Source: an uncultured SAR86 cluster bacterium
GTDB taxonomy: Bacteria > Pseudomonadota > Gammaproteobacteria > Magnimaribacterales > Magnimaribacteraceae
DNA: 64,000 nucleotides
NCBI GenBank assembly: GCA_902537425.1
Contig: CACBBD010000001.1
Location: 1-64,000 of the forward strand
Direction: 5' to 3'
Position numbers and translations under genes: made by a program. The notes below the pieces were generated by a model. It was not told where the DNA came from. It saw only the letters and a list, made by a program, of their open reading frames with translations, and ran no database searches. Numbering within the stretch: the first letter of the stretch is position 1; each line of letters begins with the position of its first letter. Below are positions 45,672 through 55,276 of this stretch, piece after piece.

Positions 45672-46092
45672 TGTTTCTATCCTTGCGTTCGCTTCTTTCT
45701 CTTTACCTACAGAATCTTTCCTAGAAAAAATTACAAACAATAAAGTTCTTTCTGGAGATGAAGCTTTTACCTTGAGCGCTCATATACAAGATGATGAAAA
45801 CATCATACTTACATGGACTATTAAAGAAAACTGCTTTTTGTATAAAGATAAATTTAAAACTTATTTAGATACCGATCTTGTCGAAAACCAAAAAATAGAG
45901 GGTGAGGCTATAAGGATCAATGATATTTACTTTGGAAATGTCGATGTTTTCTACAACAAAGTTAAACAAACTGTAGATAGGACTGAAGATCTTGAGTCTT
46001 TAAAGGTAGTTTATCAGGGGTGTAATGAGAAAGGGTTCTGTTACCCTCCAATACACAAAGAGATTCAGGTTGACAATCTAGAAAATTTCTAA
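45616..46092 (+). CDS. Stand-alone DsbD N-terminal (nDsbD) domain protein
   Basis: 158 residues: basic n-region and hydrophobic signal peptide (about 1-30), then a domain like the periplasmic N-terminal domain of thiol:disulfide interchange protein DsbD, with ENCFLYKDKF and the redox pair in VYQGCNEKGFCYPP. In full-length DsbD (about 565 residues) this domain is followed by eight TM helices and a thioredoxin domain; here the frame stops right after the nDsbD fold and aroQ begins 63 bp later, with no remnant between. It occupies the place of dsbD in the dsbD-aroQ-accB-accC order of other gammaproteobacteria. Overlaps the divergent copper-chaperone start by 56 bp. Confidence 0.85.
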   Translation: MKIKVKKLIKITLKKYFVIVSILAFASFSLPTESFLEKITNNKVLSGDEAFTLSAHIQDDENIILTWTIKENCFLYKDKFKTYLDTDLVENQKIEGEAIRINDIYFGNVDVFYNKVKQTVDRTEDLESLKVVYQGCNEKGFCYPPIHKEIQVDNLENF

Positions 46093-46155
46093 AACCCTGA
46101 TACCTTTTTCTTATAAATTCATTTAAAATCGTCGAAAATACCTTATAAAGCCCTA

Positions 46156-46593
46156 ATGACAAACTACATGCTTCTAAATGGTCCCAATTTAAATTTATTG
46201 GGAACCAGAGAACCTGATTTATATGGATCTGAAACATTGGAAGATATAGAAGCACATCTTATTGAAATCTCTAAAGATAAAGAATGTAATTTAATATGCC
46301 ATCAAAGCAATGCCGAGCATGAGTTAGTAGATCTGATTCATTCCGCAAAAGATAATCAAGTGAAATGTATCATAATTAATCCGGGCGCTTTAACTCATAG
46401 CAGTATAGCCTTAAGAGATGCATTGACAGGCGTCAACATTCCTTTTATCGAAGTTCATATTTCAAACATATACGCACGAGAAGATTTTAGACAGAAATCT
46501 TACCTATCAGACATAGCTGAGGGAGTGATTTCAGGTTTAGGTGTAGAAGGTTACGAACTAGCTTTAGTTAAAGCTATGAAAAAATTTAATTGA
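46156..46593 (+). CDS. aroQ: 3-dehydroquinate dehydratase, type II
   Basis: 145-residue dodecameric type II enzyme of the shikimate pathway. [18 protein letters not shown] (catalytic tyrosine and arginine loop), [32 protein letters not shown] and [17 protein letters not shown] (catalytic histidine) are all intact. Upstream of accB by 16 bp, a conserved gammaproteobacterial pairing. Confidence 0.97.
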   Translation: MTNYMLLNGPNLNLLGTREPDLYGSETLEDIEAHLIEISKDKECNLICHQSNAEHELVDLIHSAKDNQVKCIIINPGALTHSSIALRDALTGVNIPFIEVHISNIYAREDFRQKSYLSDIAEGVISGLGVEGYELALVKAMKKFN

Positions 46594-46609
46594 TAATTTA
46601 GGAGACAGA

Positions 46610-47059
46610 ATGGACATAAGAAAAGTAAAAAAATTAATCGAAATGCTGGAGAATTCAAACCTTGAAGAAATAGAAATACAAGAAGGAGAAGAGTCAGTTA
46701 GATTGGTTAAGAGTCATGGTAATCTCCGAAATATTGCATCTCAATCTATAGTGGTACCCCAAGAGAATAAACAGGAAATTATCACAGAGGAAACTCAATC
46801 TGATGAAGAGACTAAAGAAGATAGAAATTTAATAAATTCACCGATGGTAGGCACATTTTATGCCTCAGCTTCGCCTGGTGCAAAACCCTTTGTATCAGTT
46901 GGAGATATCGTTGCAGAGGGAGATGTGGTTTGTATAGTCGAAGCAATGAAAATGATGAATGAAATTAAGTCTGAGTTCTCTGGTAAAGTTTTATCTATAA
47001 ATGTTGAGAATGCCGAGCCGGTTGAATATGGTCAAATACTTTTTGAACTTTCAAAATAA
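46610..47059 (+). CDS. accB: Acetyl-CoA carboxylase biotin carboxyl carrier protein
   Basis: 149 residues: N-terminal helical region ([21 protein letters not shown]), an acidic linker (about 55-75), and a C-terminal biotinyl domain with the biotinylation site EAMKMMNEI (lysine modified) and a [19 protein letters not shown] thumb. It carries the carboxyl group for malonyl-CoA synthesis. AGGAG 7 nt before ATG. Stop overlaps the accC start (TAATG). Confidence 0.97.
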   Translation: MDIRKVKKLIEMLENSNLEEIEIQEGEESVRLVKSHGNLRNIASQSIVVPQENKQEIITEETQSDEETKEDRNLINSPMVGTFYASASPGAKPFVSVGDIVAEGDVVCIVEAMKMMNEIKSEFSGKVLSINVENAEPVEYGQILFELSK

Positions 47060-48393
47060 TGCTTAGTAAACTTTTAATCGCAAATAGAGGCGAAATAGCA
47101 CTTCGTATTCTAAGAGCTGCAAAGGAGTTAAAAATTCCAACTGTTGCAGCCTATTCAGAAGCGGATAAAGATCTGATGCATGTGAAAATGGCTGATGAAT
47201 CAATCTGTATAGGACCCGCAGATTCTTCTCAAAGTTATCTAAACATACCAGCAATAATAAGTGCTATGGAGCTGTCAGGATCGGATGGAGTGCATCCAGG
47301 TTATGGCTTTCTCTCAGAAAATCCTGATTTTGCAGAAAAAGTGGAAAAAAGTGGTTTTGATTTTGTAGGCCCCTCAGCTTCAGTCATTAGAATGATGGGG
47401 AATAAAGTTTCTGCAAAGGAGTTTGCCTTAAAATCTGGTCTGCCCATTGTTCCAGGTTCTTCCGGAGCAGTAGATGAGAATGTCCACGAGGAAGCAGAAA
47501 AACTTGGTTATCCAGTAATAATTAAAGCTGCTTCAGGCGGTGGCGGTAGAGGAATGAAGATAGTTTACTCACCAGAAGAACTAGATAGTGCAATTGAATT
47601 AACTCAACAGGAGTCTGCAGTAGCTTTTGGAGATTCAACAGTTTATCTGGAGAAATTTTTAGAAAATCCTAGGCATATTGAAGTTCAAGTTTTGGCTGAC
47701 AGACATGGAAATATAATTCACCTTGGAGATAGAGATTGCTCTTTGCAAAGAAGGCATCAAAAAGTAATTGAAGAAGCTCCCGCCCTTGGAATTAAAGAGG
47801 AAAAAAGGCAAGAAATATATGAGCAGTGTATAGAGGCATGTCGTCAATTAGATTATGTGAGTGCCGGTACTTTTGAGTTTCTCTATGAAAATGATAATTT
47901 TTATTTTATTGAGATGAATACAAGAATCCAAGTAGAACATCCAGTAACAGAAAGTGTTACGGGAATTGACCTAGTTAAACTTCAGCTAAGGATAGCAAGA
48001 GATGAAGAAATTAAAATCAAACAAGAAGATATTGTCTTAAAAGGTCATGCCATAGAGTGTAGAATTAACGCAGAAAACTCTGAAACATTTTTGCCCTCCC
48101 CCGGTAAAATTCTTGAATATCACGCACCTGGAGGTATCGGAGTTAGAATGGATTCTCATTTGTACAAAGATTATGTAGTGCCTCCATATTATGACTCTCT
48201 TATTGCTAAAGTAATCTGTCGTGCTAATGACCGTGAAGACGCAAGAGCCAGATTAGAAAGAGCTCTAGACGAAATGTATGTTCTAGGTATAGATACAAAT
48301 TTAGAAATGCATAGAAAATTAATAAATGATCCTAATTTTATTAATGGTACCTTCAATATAAATTATCTAGAAAATCTCAATAAGGAAAAATAA
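47059..48393 (+). CDS. accC: Acetyl-CoA carboxylase biotin carboxylase subunit
   Basis: 444-residue ATP-grasp enzyme carboxylating the biotin on Acc[18 protein letters not shown] start, [10 protein letters not shown], glycine-rich ATP loop [24 protein letters not shown]-like [18 protein letters not shown], and [14 protein letters not shown] are all present. Its start and stop each overlap a neighbour by one base (TAATG), coupling accB-accC-leuS. Confidence 0.98.
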   Translation: MLSKLLIANRGEIALRILRAAKELKIPTVAAYSEADKDLMHVKMADESICIGPADSSQSYLNIPAIISAMELSGSDGVHPGYGFLSENPDFAEKVEKSGFDFVGPSASVIRMMGNKVSAKEFALKSGLPIVPGSSGAVDENVHEEAEKLGYPVIIKAASGGGGRGMKIVYSPEELDSAIELTQQESAVAFGDSTVYLEKFLENPRHIEVQVLADRHGNIIHLGDRDCSLQRRHQKVIEEAPALGIKEEKRQEIYEQCIEACRQLDYVSAGTFEFLYENDNFYFIEMNTRIQVEHPVTESVTGIDLVKLQLRIARDEEIKIKQEDIVLKGHAIECRINAENSETFLPSPGKILEYHAPGGIGVRMDSHLYKDYVVPPYYDSLIAKVICRANDREDARARLERALDEMYVLGIDTNLEMHRKLINDPNFINGTFNINYLENLNKEK

Positions 48394-50840
48394 TGCCTGA
48401 TAAAGATCTTCCTTATGAACCGGGAGACATTGAGCATCAGGTTCAAGAGTATTGGAAAGAAAATGAATCGTTTTCTGTAACCGAAGACCATAGTAAAGAG
48501 AAGTACTTTTGCCTGAGCATGTTTCCTTATCCCAGTGGATCAATTCATATGGGCCATGTCAGAAACTATACCATTGGCGATGCAATAAGTAGATTTCAAA
48601 GGATGCTTGGAAAAAATGTACTTCAACCAATGGGTTGGGATGCATTTGGTCTACCTGCTGAAAATGCTGCAATAGATAATAAGGTCCAACCATCAGATTG
48701 GACTTCAGAAAATATAGAAAGTATGAAAAAACAGCTTACAAGGCTAGGGTTTGCGTATGACTGGAAAAGAGAATTTGCAACATCAGAATCAGATTACTAC
48801 AAATGGGAACAATGGTTCTTCCTACAAATGCTTGAAAAAGGCTTAGCTTACCAAGAAGAAGCTGAAGTAAATTGGGACCCCGTAGATCAAACTGTACTTG
48901 CAAATGAACAAGTTATAGATGGAAAGGGTTGGAGATCAGGAGCAGAAGTAGAAAAAAAGATTTTGAAGCAATGGTTTTTAAAAATCACAGACTACGCAGA
49001 AGAACTCCTTCAAGGAACAGATGAATTATATGGTTGGCCGGAACAAGTAAAAATCCAACAAAAAAATTGGATAGGGAAATCTGAAGGTATGAATTTTAGT
49101 TTTGGTATTGAAGACAGAGAAGCAATGATTGATGTCTTCACAACAAGACCTGACACAATAATGGGTGTCTCCTTCATAGCTATATCATCATCTCATTTTC
49201 TAATTTCAGATCTTTCAGCTAAAAGTGATGAAATTAAAGAATTTGTTAAAAAACAGAGCAGGATAAAAGTATCAGAAGCTGAATTTGCCAAACAAGAAAA
49301 AGAGGGTGTTTTTACAAATTTATTTGCAATTCATCCATTCACAAAAGAAAAAATACCTATTTGGATTGCTAACTTTGTTCTAAGTGACTACGGTTCTGGT
49401 GCTCTGATGGGAGTCCCAGCTCATGATCAAAGGGATTTTGAATTTGCCACTAAGTATAAGTTACCTATCTTGCCGGTTATAAAAAACAGTCATGATGAAG
49501 TTAAAATTCAAGAGGCAACTATTGAAAAAAATATTCTCATAAATTCAGGCGAGTTTGATGGATTAAATTTTGATGATGCATTTCAGGCTATAGAAAAAAA
49601 GGCAACTGCACTTAACTGTGGTTACAAAGAGACTAACTTTCGACTGAGGGATTGGGGAGTTTCAAGACAAAGGTATTGGGGCGCACCGATTCCAATTCTG
49701 AGTGATGGTGTAGAGAATTTTCATGCCAAAGATTTACCAGTTGAATTGCCCTCCAAAGTTGAATTCAAGGGTGTCAGTTCTCCATTGAGGGATATGCCTG
49801 AATTCTTAAACGTTGATCAAGAAGGTAAAGCTCTAATAAGAGAAACTGATACTTTTGATACATTCTTTGAATCATCTTGGTATTACGCAAGGTTTGCTAG
49901 TTTTGATAGTAATGATTCTATGCTTGATGATAGAGCTAACTACTGGCTTCCAGTAGACCAGTATATAGGTGGCATAGAACACGCAGTATTACATCTTCTT
50001 TATTCACGTTTTTTCTTTAGATGTATGAGAGACATCGGTCTAGTTGAAGGAGACGAGCCTTTCACAAATTTACTTTGCCAAGGTATGGTTTTGAAAGACG
50101 GGGCCAAAATGTCTAAATCAAAAGGAAATACGGTTGATCCACAGGGTTTAATTGAAAAATATGGAGCAGATACTGTGAGACTTTTTGTATTATTTGCTGC
50201 TCCTCCTGAGCAATCTCTCGAATGGTCTGATCAAGGAGTACAAGGTGCTCATAGATTTATTAACAGAATATGGAAACTTGTTAATAAGCATATAGATGCA
50301 GGCCTACCGAAAGGTATTGATGCAAATCATTCAATGAAAGATTTGAAATTAATGCGATCAAAGATTCATAAGACTTTATCTAAAGTGAAAGATGACTATT
50401 TAAGACGGCATAGTTTCAATACTGCTATAGCAGCTATAATGGAGCTCTCTAATGATATTCCACAAGAATGGTTTGACTCTAGTGCGAGTCCAGAGATGAG
50501 AAAAGTTGCCAATGAAGCTATTGAATCAATTCTATTAATGCTCAACCCAATTACGCCTCATTTATGTCAGTATCTGTGGTGGCAACTTTATCCTCAAGAG
50601 TCGATTATTGATAAGTTTTGGCCAAAAATTGAAGAATCCTTGCTTATAGATGACAAATTAAAAATTGCTATTCAAGTAAATGGAAAGCTGCGATCTGAGA
50701 TCGAAATAGATAAAGAAACTGATGAAGATTCTGTGAAATCTATGGCTCTAAATGACGAAAAAATAATAAAGCATTTGGATGGTGCTGAAGTTAAAAAAAT
50801 AATTTATGTTCCAGCTAAGATACTGAATATAGTTGTATGA
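48393..50840 (+). CDS. leuS: Leucyl-tRNA synthetase
   Basis: 815-residue class Ia synthetase. HIGH-like motif HMGHVRN in YPSGSIHMGHVRNYT, editing domain with TTRPDTIMGVSFIAIS and the GSGALMGVPAHDQRDFEFA core, and KMSKS in DGAKMSKSKGNTVDP. The C-terminal anticodon-binding region is complete. Slightly shorter than E. coli LeuS (860). Starts within the accC stop and overlaps lptE by 4 bp (ATGA). Confidence 0.98.
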   Translation: MPDKDLPYEPGDIEHQVQEYWKENESFSVTEDHSKEKYFCLSMFPYPSGSIHMGHVRNYTIGDAISRFQRMLGKNVLQPMGWDAFGLPAENAAIDNKVQPSDWTSENIESMKKQLTRLGFAYDWKREFATSESDYYKWEQWFFLQMLEKGLAYQEEAEVNWDPVDQTVLANEQVIDGKGWRSGAEVEKKILKQWFLKITDYAEELLQGTDELYGWPEQVKIQQKNWIGKSEGMNFSFGIEDREAMIDVFTTRPDTIMGVSFIAISSSHFLISDLSAKSDEIKEFVKKQSRIKVSEAEFAKQEKEGVFTNLFAIHPFTKEKIPIWIANFVLSDYGSGALMGVPAHDQRDFEFATKYKLPILPVIKNSHDEVKIQEATIEKNILINSGEFDGLNFDDAFQAIEKKATALNCGYKETNFRLRDWGVSRQRYWGAPIPILSDGVENFHAKDLPVELPSKVEFKGVSSPLRDMPEFLNVDQEGKALIRETDTFDTFFESSWYYARFASFDSNDSMLDDRANYWLPVDQYIGGIEHAVLHLLYSRFFFRCMRDIGLVEGDEPFTNLLCQGMVLKDGAKMSKSKGNTVDPQGLIEKYGADTVRLFVLFAAPPEQSLEWSDQGVQGAHRFINRIWKLVNKHIDAGLPKGIDANHSMKDLKLMRSKIHKTLSKVKDDYLRRHSFNTAIAAIMELSNDIPQEWFDSSASPEMRKVANEAIESILLMLNPITPHLCQYLWWQLYPQESIIDKFWPKIEESLLIDDKLKIAIQVNGKLRSEIEIDKETDEDSVKSMALNDEKIIKHLDGAEVKKIIYVPAKILNIVV

Positions 50841-51331
50841 ATATAACGCAGGCATTGGATATTAAATTACTTTTAACTTTAGTTTTAATAGTTAATTCGT
50901 GTGGCTATGAACTTAGAAATTACTCAACAAGTTTGTCGAATCAAGTCATAAATTATGATGCCAAAAAATCAGAACTGAATCTAGAATTGGAAAATCAGCT
51001 TAATTCAAATAATTATGTTTTATCAAGAAATACAGATTCTGACTCGCGGCTCAAAATCATTAGTCATTCAATAGAAAAATTTGTTGGGTCTACTGGACAA
51101 GGTGCAAGAACAACACAAGTGAGATTAGATTATAAGTTGAAATATCAAATAGGAAATGATGGCGGTAATTTGATAATGCATATTTTCGAAGACTCATCTT
51201 TTATTGATTTTAACCAGTCAAATCTTCTGGCATTTGAAGAAGAGATTCAATCAGTAACCAAAACTTTTATCGCAAAAGCGATAAGGCATATAGAATTTAT
51301 TGCATCTACTCAAATCAATGAAATTAAGTAA
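50837..51331 (+). CDS. lptE: LPS-assembly lipoprotein LptE
   Basis: 164-residue outer-membrane lipoprotein that plugs LptD for lipopolysaccharide insertion. Signal peptide with lipobox (IVNSC) and GYELRNYSTSL at the mature N-terminus, the typical CGFxLR-like LptE beginning. Sequence beyond that is variable, as in the family; the leuS-lptE-holA order is the strongest support. Overlaps leuS by 4 bp and holA by 14 bp. Confidence 0.88.
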   Translation: MNITQALDIKLLLTLVLIVNSCGYELRNYSTSLSNQVINYDAKKSELNLELENQLNSNNYVLSRNTDSDSRLKIISHSIEKFVGSTGQGARTTQVRLDYKLKYQIGNDGGNLIMHIFEDSSFIDFNQSNLLAFEEEIQSVTKTFIAKAIRHIEFIASTQINEIK

Positions 51332-52289
51332 AACTCACTTTATCAAAGACTTAGAAACTAAATTAGGTGCAATTTATTCTTTCTTTGCAGAAGAATCAAT
51401 CCAAATTTCTGAGTTAACTGATGAAGTTATAAAGAAAGCGAAATTAGCTGGTTTTAAAGATAAACAAACTCATATAATTACTAAAGATACAGATTGGAGC
51501 TTCCTTAGTTCAAAAAATGAAAATCTTGATTTATTTGGTTCAAAAAAAATAATTGAAGTTAAACTTATTGGAACTGGTCCAGGAAACAAAGGTTCAAAAG
51601 CTATCAAGGATTATTGTCTTGATGCAGATGAAAATAAACTGCTAATCATTTCAGCTGAAAGGCTTGAAAAAAAGCAACAAACCAGCGCCTGGGCTAAGGC
51701 GTTAGACGAAAGTGGCATTTTTGTAGTTGAACCACCGGTTGATAAAAGTTCTATGCATATCTGGATTAAAGCTAAGGCCTCGAGATTAAACCTTAATTTA
51801 GATGTTCAAGCCATTCAACTTTTATCGGAGAAAACAGAGGGAAATCTGCTGGCTGCATCCCAAGAGCTATTGAAACTATCTCTTTTATTCTCAGAACAAG
51901 AAATTACATTAGAAAATATGGAAAAATCTATTTCTAATTCTTCAAAATTTGGAATATTCGATCTCTCTAATTCCTTTCTTGAAGGAAATAGAAAAAGGAC
52001 AGTAAGAATAATTGAAACTTTAAGAGCAGAGGGGACACAACCTCCCCTTGTATTGTGGGCACTTTCTAAAGAAATAAACAATCTATATAAAGTCTTGGAA
52101 CAAGGTACTACAAAAAATATTTGGGGTCCTAGATATTACTTAGATTTACTATCTAAACGTTCTCATAGTCTTTCCCATTCTAAAATAAAAAATTCACTTA
52201 AAGATATCGCTGAAATAGATACCGCAATAAAAGGTTTATCAGATAAGAATCCTTGGCAGTCTATTAGAGATCTAGCATTGGACTTTTAA
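51318..52289 (+). CDS. holA: DNA polymerase III subunit delta
   Basis: 323 residues from ATG 51318 (a TTG 18 nt earlier is less likely). It has the clamp-loader delta layout: N-terminal region with IYSFFAEESIQISELTDEVIKKAKLAGF, a middle AAA+-like part (KLLIISAERLEKKQQTSAWAKALDESGIFVVEPP), and the C-terminal collar (FDLSNSFLEGNRKRTVRIIETLRAEG). It opens the beta clamp in the replisome. Ends 4 bp inside the convergent transaminase gene. Confidence 0.92.
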   Translation: MKLSKTHFIKDLETKLGAIYSFFAEESIQISELTDEVIKKAKLAGFKDKQTHIITKDTDWSFLSSKNENLDLFGSKKIIEVKLIGTGPGNKGSKAIKDYCLDADENKLLIISAERLEKKQQTSAWAKALDESGIFVVEPPVDKSSMHIWIKAKASRLNLNLDVQAIQLLSEKTEGNLLAASQELLKLSLLFSEQEITLENMEKSISNSSKFGIFDLSNSFLEGNRKRTVRIIETLRAEGTQPPLVLWALSKEINNLYKVLEQGTTKNIWGPRYYLDLLSKRSHSLSHSKIKNSLKDIAEIDTAIKGLSDKNPWQSIRDLALDF

Positions 52290-53125
52290 TATGGATTGAA
52301 AAGCTTCAGAGCTTTATTCCAAATTAGTTGATCAGTTTTTTTTGTAGGAATTTTATAGTCATCAATAAAAGCAACGGGTTGAATTTCTTTAGTTGAACTT
52401 GTCAACCAAAGTTCGTCACATTCATATATTGAATCTACAGAAATTTCCTCTTCAAAGACCTCAATATTATTTTTTTTAAGAAGATCGATTATAAAATTTC
52501 TCGTTACGCCTGGGAGAATATTCTGATTCAAAGATGGGGTGTAAACCTTATCTTGTTTTACCAAGAAGACATTAGACTTAGAACCTTCGTTTAGTATTCC
52601 ATCTTTATGTAAAAGGATTTCATCTACTGTTTCCAAAGAGGGATCATGCATAGACAATATATTGCCAATGAGGGCGGTAGTTTTGATATCGCACCTTTGC
52701 CATCTAATGTCGTCTTCTAAACGCACTCTCAAACCTTCTTTATTGGCATTACCTCTATAGGGGTTAATATCTAAATTTTGGGAATTAATGAATAAAGTTG
52801 GGACTATATTTTCATTTGCCGTATGTGATCTTGACTCTTGGACTCCTCGAGTGATTTGTATGTAGAAGGACTGGTTATGATATTCATTCTTAACATGTAA
52901 GTTCTTCAAAATACCCTCTAGATTATCAAGTTCAGATGGAGCAGGTATAAAGGTTTTAGCTAAGGATATCTTGAATCTTTGTAAATGTTCTTCAAACAAG
53001 AATAATTCTTGGTTATATGAAGGAATAACCTCATAAACGCCATCGCCAAAAGTGAAACTTCTGTCAAGAGGAGAAATCTTTGCTTCATCAGCAGGAATTA
53101 TTTCTCCATTTAAATAAACCCACAT
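52286..53125 (-). CDS. dat: D-amino acid transaminase (class IV PLP)
   Basis: 279 residues from ATG 53125. Class IV fold with LDRSFTFGDGVYEVIPSYN at the start, PLP lysine in CDIKTTALIGNILS, and LHKDGILNEGSKSNVFLV and ILPGVTRNFIIDLL motifs. It should interconvert D-alanine and D-glutamate, precursors of peptidoglycan, and lies 8 bp after the D-Ala carboxypeptidase gene. Class IV enzymes also include branched-chain transaminase and aminodeoxychorismate lyase; the context and N-terminal motif favour D-amino acid use. Confidence 0.88.
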   Translation of the reverse strand: MWVYLNGEIIPADEAKISPLDRSFTFGDGVYEVIPSYNQELFLFEEHLQRFKISLAKTFIPAPSELDNLEGILKNLHVKNEYHNQSFYIQITRGVQESRSHTANENIVPTLFINSQNLDINPYRGNANKEGLRVRLEDDIRWQRCDIKTTALIGNILSMHDPSLETVDEILLHKDGILNEGSKSNVFLVKQDKVYTPSLNQNILPGVTRNFIIDLLKKNNIEVFEEEISVDSIYECDELWLTSSTKEIQPVAFIDDYKIPTKKTDQLIWNKALKLFNPY

Positions 53126-53133
53126 CAATCTAG

Positions 53134-54300
53134 TTACTCTTCCATAAGAAATTGATATGTAAGTAACTTAATATTTGACCACGCTCTGCCAAAGAAACCA
53201 AGAGCAGGAACATCTTTCATAGCTACAAGATCAACAGATGCAAGAGAGTCTCCATCAAGAATTAGATCAACCTTACCAACCACCTGACCTCTTTGAATTG
53301 GTGCCTGAAGATAGTCATTTAACTTGATCTGAGGTTCGACTCTTGGGAAGTCCCTGGGTGAAAGGGTAAGATACAATTCTTCGGCGGAAGATAAATTTAC
53401 CGAATCCTCTTCACCGCCCCACACTTGCTCATTAACAAGAGATAAATCAGCTTCAAGGATGCGTTTTGTTCTGTAATATCTGAAACCATAATCTAACAAA
53501 CGTCTACTATCAGTTAATCTAGATTTTTCTGAGGAACTTTTCATTGTAACCGCAATTAACCTTGTGTCATTTCTAACACCTGAGGAAACTAAACAATATC
53601 CGGCACTTTCGGTATGACCTGTTTTTACGCCATCAATAGATTCATCCTGCCATAGAAGGCTATTTCTATTTCTTTGTTTGATTTCATTGAAGGTAAAGTA
53701 CTTCTCTTTATAAAGAGCATAGTGATCAGGAAATTTCTCTATAAGATTTTTTGTTAAAATTGCTAAGTCTTTTGCTGAAGAATAATGTTCGGGGTCTGGC
53801 CAACCACTAACATTTTTAAACTGGGTATTCTCCATGCCCATCTCTTCAATATAGAGCTGCATAAGCTCGACAAAACCTTCCTCAGAAATAGCCACATGCT
53901 CTGCAATGGCACAACTAGCGTCGTTACCAGACTGTATGACCATTCCTTTGATTAAATCTGAAAAAAGAACTCTTGTTCCTTCTCTAATAAACATCTTAGA
54001 ACCGCCTTTCTTCCAGCAATTCTCGCTAATTAACACTTCATCTTCTAAACTTACAAATCCTTTTGCTATTTGGTCTGCAGCAACATAACCAGTCATTATT
54101 TTGGTAATGCTTGCAGGCTCAATCCTCTCATCAGAGTCATTTTCAGCAAGTATTCTTCCTGATACTGAATCCATCAAAATATAAGTTGAGGCATTTAAGG
54201 AAGGAGGCTTTGGAATAAAACTCTCCTCAGAAAAAAGCGAAAGTGTTGAAATAGCGCTTAGTAAAGCTATAAAAAAAGGTAATTTCTTTAATTTTTTCAT
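53134..54300 (-). CDS. dacA: D-alanyl-D-alanine carboxypeptidase (PBP5/6-like)
   Basis: 388 residues from ATG 54300 (a longer frame to 54336 overlaps mltB). Signal peptide about 1-26, then the S11 peptidase domain with SxxK as SITK in EPASITKIMTGY, SGN in QSGNDASCA, and KTG in DGVKTGHTESAGYC. A beta-rich C-terminal domain and an amphipathic tail (WSNIKLLTYQFLMEE) for membrane association follow. It trims the terminal D-Ala of peptidoglycan stem peptides. No rlpA gene separates it from mltB. Confidence 0.95.
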   Translation of the reverse strand: MKKLKKLPFFIALLSAISTLSLFSEESFIPKPPSLNASTYILMDSVSGRILAENDSDERIEPASITKIMTGYVAADQIAKGFVSLEDEVLISENCWKKGGSKMFIREGTRVLFSDLIKGMVIQSGNDASCAIAEHVAISEEGFVELMQLYIEEMGMENTQFKNVSGWPDPEHYSSAKDLAILTKNLIEKFPDHYALYKEKYFTFNEIKQRNRNSLLWQDESIDGVKTGHTESAGYCLVSSGVRNDTRLIAVTMKSSSEKSRLTDSRRLLDYGFRYYRTKRILEADLSLVNEQVWGGEEDSVNLSSAEELYLTLSPRDFPRVEPQIKLNDYLQAPIQRGQVVGKVDLILDGDSLASVDLVAMKDVPALGFFGRAWSNIKLLTYQFLMEE

Positions 54301-54301
54301 T

Positions 54302-55276
54302 TTATAAAAACTTGGATAGTGAGTTGCTAAATTCAAAGACCGCCATCACATATAATTTACTTCTATTGTATCTGGAAATAGATTGATAGTTATCAAAACC
54401 AAGCCAGTATTCGTAACCATCTTCAAGATTAAGTGAGATAGGCACAAATTTGAGATTACTAGGAATAATTTTGGTAGCTTCTAGCCCAAATTTTTCTAGC
54501 TCAATTTCTGTCATATAGGGTTTGAATGATGATGTAATTTCTTTTACTTCGCTTATGGCTTTAGCTCTCATGGCTATAGGCACATTTGGTTTCCATTTAC
54601 CTTTCTTGTTAAGGAAGTTAGCGACACTGCCTATAGCATCTACAGGATTATTTAAAATATCTCTCACTCCATCATTATCGAAATCTACGGCGTAGTCCCT
54701 ATAGCTATCAGGCATAAATTGGCCATATCCCATAGCACCAGCTATTGAACCTTCTATTTCTTCTAGATTAAAGTTCTCTTCTCTGCTTAATAAAAGGAAT
54801 TCTTCTAGCTGGACTTTAAAGAATTTAGATCTTCGAGGATAATCAAAAGCTAAGGTGGATAGCGAATCTATCACTCTTATATTTCCTTTAATTCTCCCAT
54901 ATCTAGTTTCGATTCCAATAATAGATGCAATAATTTCAGCTGGAACACCGTATATTTTTTCAGCTCTTTTTAAATCCTGTTTATGCGAATTGATAAATTC
55001 TTTTCCAGCGGAAATTCTTGATTCATTAACCATAATGCCTCTATACCTTTCCCATGTCATAGTGCCTTCAGGTTGTCTATTCATTATCCTAACAACCCTT
55101 TCTTGATATTTTGCGCGTTGAAAAATAGCTTCTAGATAAGGTTTTTCATATCCGTGTTTTTGCGCCATATAGTCTATGAATTCAACAGTTTCATCGTTTT
55201 CAGAATAATCGGAATATAAGCTTTGCGAAGCAAATAAGGTAATTATTAGGATTTTGTAATATTTTTTTATATTCAT
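54302..55276 (-). CDS. mltB: Lytic murein transglycosylase B
   Basis: 324 residues: signal peptide (about 1-22, no clear lipobox), then a GH103 catalytic domain with the catalytic glutamate in IIGIETRYGRIKGNIRVIDSL, plus AGAMGYGQFMPDSYRDYAVDFDNDG and ANFLNKKGKWKPN. It cleaves peptidoglycan glycan strands by forming 1,6-anhydromuramic ends. Its start overlaps the rodA stop by 4 bp; its own stop is 1 nt before the dacA ATG. Confidence 0.93.
   Translation of the reverse strand: MNIKKYYKILIITLFASQSLYSDYSENDETVEFIDYMAQKHGYEKPYLEAIFQRAKYQERVVRIMNRQPEGTMTWERYRGIMVNESRISAGKEFINSHKQDLKRAEKIYGVPAEIIASIIGIETRYGRIKGNIRVIDSLSTLAFDYPRRSKFFKVQLEEFLLLSREENFNLEEIEGSIAGAMGYGQFMPDSYRDYAVDFDNDGVRDILNNPVDAIGSVANFLNKKGKWKPNVPIAMRAKAISEVKEITSSFKPYMTEIELEKFGLEATKIIPSNLKFVPISLNLEDGYEYWLGFDNYQSISRYNRSKLYVMAVFEFSNSLSKFL

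Noticed and set aside
45962-46255. 97-codon frame on the minus strand across the end of the nDsbD-like gene and aroQ
   Set aside because: It is antisense to two well-supported genes and shows no family features.
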